From contig BJOX01000233.1 of NCBI GenBank assembly GCA_009731375.1, forward strand, positions 719,098-783,097: a DNA stretch of 64,000 bases. Direction: 5' to 3'. Positions 46,376 to 64,000 of this stretch are shown here, one piece after another (the first letter of the stretch is position 1; each line of letters begins with the position of its first letter). Source of the DNA: Paulinella micropora (lineage: Eukaryota > Cercozoa > Imbricatea > Euglyphida). Below the pieces are notes generated by a model, which saw nothing but the letters and a program-made list of their open reading frames with translations, searched no databases and was not told the DNA's origin. The position numbers and the translations under genes were made by a program.

Positions 46376-47276
46376 CTAAGTCGTCAAATCCTGGTCTAAG
46401 GTTGGTGGGTAGGTTGAAGTAGAGTGCTTTAAAGTTCTCTCCGTATGCGGGGTGTTTTGCAAGCTTAGCAAGCAGGGCTCTTATGAGGTCATCTTCGTTG
46501 AATGGGTGAGTTCTGTGACTCTCTACCTCTCCCTTCATTGCAACATAATCGTTCAACCATGCATCAACATTTTGTCCAGGTTTTGGATACATGTTTTCGA
46601 AAATTTGCGCTTTTATGTTCTTGTTAACCCCGGAGATTGAACCGAACTTGGCACTTACTGCCTCTATCAGCTCTATCGGTCCAGTGACTGTCTTAGTATG
46701 TAAATATCGAACGACAACAGGATGAGAAAAAGCAACAGACAGAATGAGTTGTAGTTTTCGCATGCGTCATAATGCTTCTTTTCCTTCTGTATTACTTTCA
46801 CTCTTAGTGTGTGTGCTCGTTTCGACTGTCTTCTATTCTCATGCTTCATTTTCTTTGCTCTTTTCTCTCTCCACTGTTTCTCGGCTTTTGTTCATCAGAT
46901 AGCTTCGCACAATCCTTCGGTTTGTTTTCGGTGGATGTCTTGCTTTCCGATGATCTTTCTTCAGCATTTTGGGTCTTTGTCTACCCGCGTCTGACGCACT
47001 GTCTTCATCGTCAGAATCGACATCAGGGGTACTATGATCCTCTGAGTCAGGTTCATCAAGCAATTCCCTCTCCTCAATCTCCAGTGCTTTGACTGGGTCA
47101 TAAGGATATTTAACCTATGCATTTGCTGGGTCATCAAATGCCAGCGTGATGCATTCATCATGCCAGGCACTGATGCTATTTGCATAGTTCACTAGCTTGT
47201 AACGGAAGTCGGAATAATTCCGAGTGGTACCATCCAACTGCCGCGGCTGGATGTACCAGTCTTGCTTTAAGCTCAT
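46305..47276 (-). pseudogene. copia gag
   Basis: Starts with ATG at 47,276 (MSLKQDWYIQPRQLDG), eight bases inside the terminal repeat, leaving no room for a usual primer-binding site. The frame stops at TAG 47,115-47,117 and again near 46,839. It reopens with a UBN2-like segment (RALLAKLAKHPAYGENFKAL, NLPTNLRPGFDDLV). Confidence 0.7.
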
Positions 47277-47284
47277 TGTTTTCT

Positions 47285-47392
47285 CAGGTCTTACTCATAT
47301 TCAGTTAACATTGGCATTATTGACAGTCCGGCCTATTGACAAATCAACTACCTAAGTAACGGTGAATTAAATTGAAATAATAATGACCAACG
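47285..47392 (-). repeat. Terminal direct repeat (5' LTR-like)
   Basis: Partner of 39,861-39,968. On the element's strand it begins CGTTGGTCATTATT. Confidence 0.72.
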
Positions 47393-48440
47393 GTAAGTTT
47401 GTCGCACAGAAGAGGAATCAAGTGAAGTTTTATTATTAATAAACAAATTTGTACAAGTGTTCTTGAAGTAGTATCCTATTGAACTATCAAAAGCGAAGAC
47501 CACCAAAGATACAAGGAGCTACAAATATCAACAACGAAAACGAGTGCGCATACATCATTTTTGACATGGGAAATTTCACGACCTCTTCCGGGCCACTTGA
47601 AAAATCAACTCTGCAAAAATCGGTCAAAAATTGGTCACTGCAGTATAAAAAAGTGAGGGCCGGCTTGAACAACATGCATTTTTCATGTCAAAAGGGGCTG
47701 TGATCTAGTTTCGAACCAGAAGGTTTAATAAAATTTCAAATATAGAATATGAAAGAAAAAAATGCAAACTAGTTCCCACAGTAGTTTTCAGCGATTTTAA
47801 TTAACATCGCTCATAGTGGTTTTTTTTGAAAAACCTTCCTCAATCAGAACGTATTGTCTTTGACCACAAAGATGTGTGGTCAACTTTCAAGTAGTAATGT
47901 ATCATTGTTTTCTATAATATGGGAACTACTTGAAGATATGTACAATTAATTTTTGAAAACAGTTTGAACACGTCTACATTAGTTTAGAACTATATATATA
48001 TATAGATCGCAGCCCCGATTTCACATCATTTATTAGCAAGCTAACTATATATTAATATGTTTTTTAATTATTATTGCTTAATAATATTAATGTTGACATA
48101 ATCCATGGCTCAGCATCAGCAGCAGCAGCTAAGTATTAGTTTGCAATGTCGCTGTCGAGTTTCCCATGTATAATTACATGCAGGTCCGAGTCATACATCA
48201 ATATGTAAGCCTTACTGTGACTAAAAATACTACCGACGGTAATAATATGAAAAATGATCCTACTTTCGCCACTCATCCATTCGAGCGGCAAGTATTCTCT
48301 GATAAATGTGTTTGCGTAAAAAAATCACTCGATGGCAGTGTTGGGGTCTCATTAGGTCTCCAGGTAGGCCATTTTGAAAGTTGAGTTGGATGTTGTCCAA
48401 GCAGGTAAACCACACTATATTCTTGTCATCATGCATCTGC
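47393..48440. other. No gene recognised
   Basis: AT-rich sequence with a 74-codon open frame (47,479-47,703) that resembles nothing I know. Confidence 0.35.
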
Positions 48441-48459
48441 TGATAACAATAATGATAAT

Positions 48460-48483
48460 TATGATAAACATAATAATAATAAC

Positions 48484-48535
<52 letters not shown>

Positions 48536-48591
48536 GTAATAGAAATACTAGTAACAGTAATAGTGATAGTAATTGTAATAATAATAATAAC

Positions 48592-48669
<78 letters not shown>

Positions 48670-48881
48670 AGTCATCTTGAGTCATGCATGTGCAAGCAGG
48701 CGATTCAAGTGACCCGAAGCGGTGCAGCTTGAAGATGTATGTATGTATGTTTTATGCCGTCAAGCAGGTGTTTCCAGTATGTATTTATGTATGTATGTAC
48801 GTACGTATGTATGTATGTATGTATGTATGTATGTATGTATAGGTACATCTTATAGCATGCCAGCCTGATGTCAAACAAAAA

Positions 48882-48958
<77 letters not shown>

Positions 48959-49051
48959 GCTTACCGTGACAATGATATGATCACTTTCAACTTGGCTCCC
49001 AGGCGATACAGTAGAGAAGTGGTCCAGGCGACTGTTTTCGTGTGATTGGTC

Positions 49052-49085
<34 letters not shown>
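48460..49085. repeat. AAT, ATGT, ATCT and GA simple repeats
   Basis: AAT (48,460-48,665), ATGT (48,735-48,842), ATCT (48,882-48,958) and GA (49,057-49,083), with short unique spacers. Confidence 0.92.
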
Positions 49086-49087
<2 letters not shown>

Positions 49088-49312
49088 CGTAGAAAAACGT
49101 TGGAAAAGTAAGCGAAAAAAAGCTTAGAGAATTATGTTGCAATATTTCTTTAAACTGAAGGCCAAGCGGAAGGCCACCGCATCGCTTCACAAAAAAGTGT
49201 GCACCCGAATCGAGGCTTGCGATCGTTCCGTGTCTTTGTAGACAATGATGAATTGCTCTATGTGGTTGCTACTTTGTGTTGTTTGGTGCAGTCCTGATTG
49301 TGTTTGGCTGCT

Positions 49313-49672
49313 ATGTCGCTGGAATACAGCGCTGACGTTAGATCCTGCCTCTTGCTCAAAACAGACGCGCCGCCCAAGGCAAGGGCTGGTCGCGCAGTGC
49401 TCGAAATCGTCATATCTCAGATACTGATCCGAGAAAAATGTCGTGTCTCAGATCTTGATCCGAGAAAAATGTGGGCAGTTGTAGCTCATGCGCAGGCTGG
49501 GAGCGCTTACAGGACACGGTTGGCTCGCCTGTTGTTCATTTGCAGGAACCTGTTGGAGTTGGCGTCCAGCTTGCCAGGCATTGCCTGCGACAGCGGCGCT
49601 AGCGCGCGGCGCGTGCTGCGGTTCGCACGCCGCCGACGACTGGAACCTGCAGATATGTATGTATGTATATAG
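49313..49672 (+). other. Uncharacterised 119-codon ORF, possible first exon
   Basis: MSLEYSADVRSCLLLKTDAP... is rich in A, R and L. It includes a tandem duplication at the DNA level (TCAGATMTTGATCCGAGAAA twice, 49,416 and 49,448). It ends in an ATGT repeat, so a donor cannot be placed. It faces the 3' end of the giant gene. No motif recognised. Confidence 0.22.
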
Positions 49673-49834
49673 ACAGAACATGCGCAGCGCAAGGACTCGT
49701 CTTGACCTTACCTTTTAGATACCATTTGTATTCACTCCGCCCTTCTCTGCCAGGTCCCCTTCGCCCCCCCCCCCCCCCCCCCCCTCCTTCCCTTCCCAAG
49801 GTCGCTGTTCCTCTCATTCTCACATGCACAACTT

Positions 49835-63479
<13,645 letters not shown>

Positions 63480-64000
63480 GGCCTGTCTGCTTGTCTATGA
63501 GAGTCACAAACAAGCCACGACGACCGTACGACTGAGTTCTCGTTAAAAATTTTTCAAGTGCGTTTTACGATAGGGCTGACGTAGGACAATTTCCAAACCC
63601 GCTGCCAAATTTCAAACGTTATACCCGGATGGTTTGTCAGCCACTTTGAGCCAGTTTTCTTTGGAGACCTCAGTTTTGACTTGAAAATGTTTGCAGAAGC
63701 CAGTCAGGCAAGGGAGTGTTGAGACTTGAGCTGTGTTGTTACTCAAGATCTTAGTACTCAGTTTACTTAGTTCGAGCAGAAGACTTGAACTTTTGTGCCA
63801 GGAGAGGAGGGGGCAAAAAAGAAGCAGCAGCAGAAGCAGCATGTAGTGCGCACTAGCAGCACACCAGTACGTCCAAAAAAAAAGGCTCACTTTTACATAA
63901 AGAGCAAAAACAGTTCTCATGGATGCAAATTCAGGAAAACCCACAAACACCATGACTAGTACCATGTCATTGTTACTATGGAAAAAATTAGCAGTGTGTC
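63480..64000. other. Upstream region of the giant gene
   Basis: Presumed 5' flank. Contains A-rich and CAGCAG-type runs (63,825-63,840, 63,875-63,885) and a 117-codon hydrophobic frame (63,612-63,965, - strand) that I consider chance. No clear TATA box. Confidence 0.35.

Larger units (their letters stand above)
39861..47392 (-). mobile_element. Degenerate Ty1/copia-type element
   Basis: Two 108-bp direct repeats (39,861-39,968 and 47,285-47,392; about 8 differences, mostly at the outer end) bracket a - strand interior in copia order: gag with zinc knuckle, protease, integrase, reverse transcriptase, RNase H. The frame is broken by several stops and at least three shifts, so it cannot be active as assembled. 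GGTA stands just outside both repeats (39,857-39,860; 47,392-47,395), a possible 4-bp target duplication. The repeats are short for LTRs and lack canonical TG...CA ends. Confidence 0.85.

Noticed and set aside
47479-47703. 74-codon ORF
   Set aside because: No recognisable motif, AT-rich context, length expected by chance.
63612-63965. Hydrophobic 117-codon - strand ORF
   Set aside because: Leucine run comes from a CAGCAG-type tract; lies in the presumed 5' flank of the giant gene with no supporting signal.

Overview
This is a eukaryotic nuclear window. It has many spliceosomal GT-AG introns, a tRNA-derived SINE family, foldback (MITE-like) elements, one degenerate Ty1/copia element, and an extreme load of simple repeats (ATCT, ATGT, CTTAT, ATT, ACT, GA/CT, ACAT). 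No organelle, rRNA or bacterial signal was seen. I cannot name the organism: a microsatellite-rich protist or alga, or an invertebrate, would fit. All domain names come from reading motifs by eye; no database was searched.

Region 1 (about 1-26,400, + strand) is one gene, the WASH actin-nucleation-promoting factor (WASHC1 family). It is scattered as about 17 tiny exons (33-104 nt) across 25 kb of microsatellite introns and partly hidden by assembly gaps. From 4,776 to the stop at 26,401 the exons join in phase at every junction (999 nt, 332 codons plus stop). In order they give a central WASH region, a proline/alanine-rich region and a C-terminal VCA module (WH2, connector, acidic tryptophan tail). 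The N-terminal half is mostly upstream or in gaps. Most exons are surrounded by decayed or intact copies of themselves ('exon echoes'): 17 copies of the first visible exon, 6 of a 46-nt exon, 2 of the WH2 exon, 3 of the connector exon. The simple repeat itself often supplies the splice site. One intron holds four or five SINEs nested in ATT tracts, and two others hold copies of one foldback element.

Region 2 (26,400-39,850) is gene-poor. It holds AT-rich DNA, a 278-bp element with 27-bp inverted ends, an isolated exon resembling a metallocarboxypeptidase activation peptide, a short gene for a secreted cysteine-rich protein (31,892-32,557, - strand), a 0.9-kb ACAT array, and about 6 kb in which I recognise nothing. 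Region 3 (39,861-47,392) is a copia element on the - strand with 108-bp direct ends and a decayed gag-pol.

Region 4 (49,835-63,479, - strand) is a second large gene. Fifteen phase-consistent exons (9,507 nt) predict a 3,168-residue protein: a Toc34/AIG1-like GTPase domain, a RING-like finger split by an intron, a lysine-rich stretch, nine long degenerate repeats, duplicated C-terminal modules and a pair of similar C-terminal segments that may be PH-like. This combination is unfamiliar to me and, with the WASH exon echoes, is the most notable content. The two genes show no functional link beyond proximity.
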